Assembly (NCBI GenBank): GCA_014240065.1
Contig: JAAZXR010000021.1
Coordinates: forward strand, 1 to 64,000
Direction: 5' to 3'
Origin: Myxococcales bacterium
GTDB taxonomy: Bacteria > Myxococcota_A > Polyangia > Nannocystales > Nannocystaceae
DNA length: 64,000 bases
The translations under genes and the position numbers were made by a program. The notes under the pieces were generated by a model that saw only the letters and a program-made list of their open reading frames with translations, did not search any database and was not told where the DNA came from. How positions within the stretch are numbered: position 1 is the stretch's first letter; every line of letters begins with the position of its first letter. This document shows, in pieces, positions 62,806-64,000 of the stretch.

Positions 62806-64000
62806 ATGAGCTTGTTCACGCGGACGCCCAAGGAGACTCCGAACGATCCGCGCCCTTCGTTGCGCGGTGCTCGGTCCATCGCGGCGTGCGTGGTCTGGTT
62901 CACCCTCGCCGGGTGCGGAGAGCCGTCGTCTGGATCCTCGGGGGTTGGGGACGAGACCACCAACGGTGGAGCGGAGAGCGGAGAGGTCGACACCACCGAC
63001 ACAGGAGATGAGAGCACGACCGGCAGCGGAGAAGAGGTCGAGGAGATTCCCTACGAGGTCCGCGTGCGGGTGACCCAAGACGGCGTCGCCAAGGAGGGGG
63101 CCATCGTGATGCAGGCGGGGAGCGCCATCCAGCAGCTCACGGACGCGGCCGGAGAGGCGGTCGTCGCCATCGACCTGGAGATCCCTGGCGATCGGGTGGT
63201 GGTGGCGTCGACGCTGAACGCCCGCAGCAGGGGCGCGGACGCGCCGGCGCCCGAAGAGGGCGAGGTGATCGAGGTGGCGCTCACCACCATCGCGGAGGGG
63301 GACAACGAGGCCTACACCTTCGAAGACCCGGGCACGCCGACCGACAACGGCACGACCGCCAAGTGCGCCCACTGTCACCCGAGCCAGGTGAACGACTGGG
63401 TGCGTTCACCCCACCGCGCGAGCGCGTCGAACCCTGTGGTGCAAGATGTGTATGCGGGGACGTCGGCGGCCATCACCACCGCCGCCGCCTGCACCGCGGT
63501 GGGGGGGACGTGGGCTGCGGGGATCGGGCCCGGGGCGGTGCCCGGCGTGAGTCGCTGCTACCTCGGGGAGGGCACGCTGGCCGATTTGAACCCTTCGTGT
63601 GTTGGTGGTGTGGCGTGTGAGCTGGACGCGACGGCGTTTGGTGCCTGCGCCGATTGTCATGCCCCAGGGATCGATGGTGTCCTCGGGGGGCGGAGCTTGC
63701 TCGAAGCCGAGGGGTTCGCCTACGACTACGGGGTTCACTGCGACGTGTGCCACAAGGTGGAGTCGGTCGACTTGAGCGCCCCAGCAGGGGTCGCGGGGCG
63801 ACTTCGAATCCAACGCCCGTTGGAGGGACCGGCCGGCTCCTTTGAGTGGCTGCCGCTCACCTTCGGGCCCTTCGTGGACGTGATCAACCCTCGCATGGGC
63901 GCCACCGCCCGCGACCACTTTCAGCAGCCCGAGTTTTGCGCCGGCTGCCACGAGCTGATGCAAGAGGTGCTCGTACCGGGCGCCGCCATCGACGCCGCGC
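62806..64000 (+). CDS. Multihaem cytochrome c lipoprotein (3' end beyond window)
   Basis: Open frame from ATG 62806 to the right edge, 398 codons with no stop, so partial. The leader ends T-L-A-G-C (Cys37), then an Asp/Glu/Thr/Gly linker to about residue 85. A beta-type domain follows (about 86-170; V-R-V-T-Q-D-G-V-A). Then come haem-c sites C-A-H-C-H (63364), C-A-D-C-H (63646), C-D-V-C-H (63739) and C-A-G-C-H (63937). Their spacing and the W-V-R-S-P-H-R-A-S near the first recall the cytochrome c554/NrfA-like multihaem group. Expected role: electron transfer at the envelope. Confidence 0.88.
   Translation, partial: MSLFTRTPKETPNDPRPSLRGARSIAACVVWFTLAGCGEPSSGSSGVGDETTNGGAESGEVDTTDTGDESTTGSGEEVEEIPYEVRVRVTQDGVAKEGAIVMQAGSAIQQLTDAAGEAVVAIDLEIPGDRVVVASTLNARSRGADAPAPEEGEVIEVALTTIAEGDNEAYTFEDPGTPTDNGTTAKCAHCHPSQVNDWVRSPHRASASNPVVQDVYAGTSAAITTAAACTAVGGTWAAGIGPGAVPGVSRCYLGEGTLADLNPSCVGGVACELDATAFGACADCHAPGIDGVLGGRSLLEAEGFAYDYGVHCDVCHKVESVDLSAPAGVAGRLRIQRPLEGPAGSFEWLPLTFGPFVDVINPRMGATARDHFQQPEFCAGCHELMQEVLVPGAAIDAA

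Overview
The window is high-GC chromosomal DNA that most likely comes from a myxobacterium of the Nannocystaceae type (Myxococcota). The reasons are a roughly 9-kb gene built of myxobacterial disulfide repeats (DUF4215 / TIGR02232 style), many predicted lipoproteins with Gly-Asp linkers, DUF1501 and planctomycete-type cytochrome proteins, a CheR/hybrid-kinase cluster, and genes running in both directions with very short gaps. This placement is inference from gene content. I saw no rRNA, tRNA, CRISPR array, insertion sequence or phage gene.

Layout. 0.2-4.8 kb: MATE exporter, short-chain dehydrogenase, PLP trans-sulfuration-type enzyme and a DUF3445 protein. 4.9-11.1 kb: a Cys-rich lipoprotein, a decayed relative of it, a four-gene coupled operon (two small membrane proteins, a ferric-reductase/Rieske fusion, an anchored protein with a Cys/His motif) and a large hydrolase-like lipoprotein. 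11.2-12.2 kb: an odd fusion of a membrane segment with the C-terminal part of a threonine dehydratase. 12.5-16.0 kb: two coupled GT-C glycosyltransferases of eukaryote-like families. 16.1-27.8 kb: an arsenate-reductase-like protein, a TPR-type protein, the 2984-residue disulfide-repeat/FG-GAP lipoprotein and a small lipoprotein. 28-34.7 kb: ABC exporter pair, FAH-family hydrolase, SulP transporter, AAA+ ATPase and a repeat-tailed lipoprotein. 34.7-41.1 kb: an envelope protein, then a four-gene leftward operon of haem-c lipoproteins and a DUF1501 protein. 41.3-54.7 kb: phenylalanine hydroxylase, DNA glycosylase, lipoproteins, a cytochrome-copper monooxygenase, quinone oxidoreductase, fatty acid desaturase and a nitrilase-fold lipoprotein. 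54.8-61.4 kb: a leftward signalling operon (globin-coupled hybrid kinase, CheR, receiver-kinase-receiver). 61.9-64 kb: a membrane protein and a multihaem cytochrome lipoprotein that runs off the right edge.

Themes. About 14 intact genes encode predicted lipoproteins. Several carry redox cofactors (CxxCH haem c, type II copper, Rieske), which points to much electron-transfer chemistry at the cell envelope. Genes within operons often overlap by 4 bases (ATGA, GTGA or TTGA), suggesting translational coupling. The best candidates for undescribed biology are the 6.3-8.9 kb redox operon, the protoglobin-poly-HAMP kinase operon, the 35.9-41.1 kb cytochrome/DUF1501 operon, the dehydratase fusion, and a structured short RNA/leader at about 49.0-49.1 kb.
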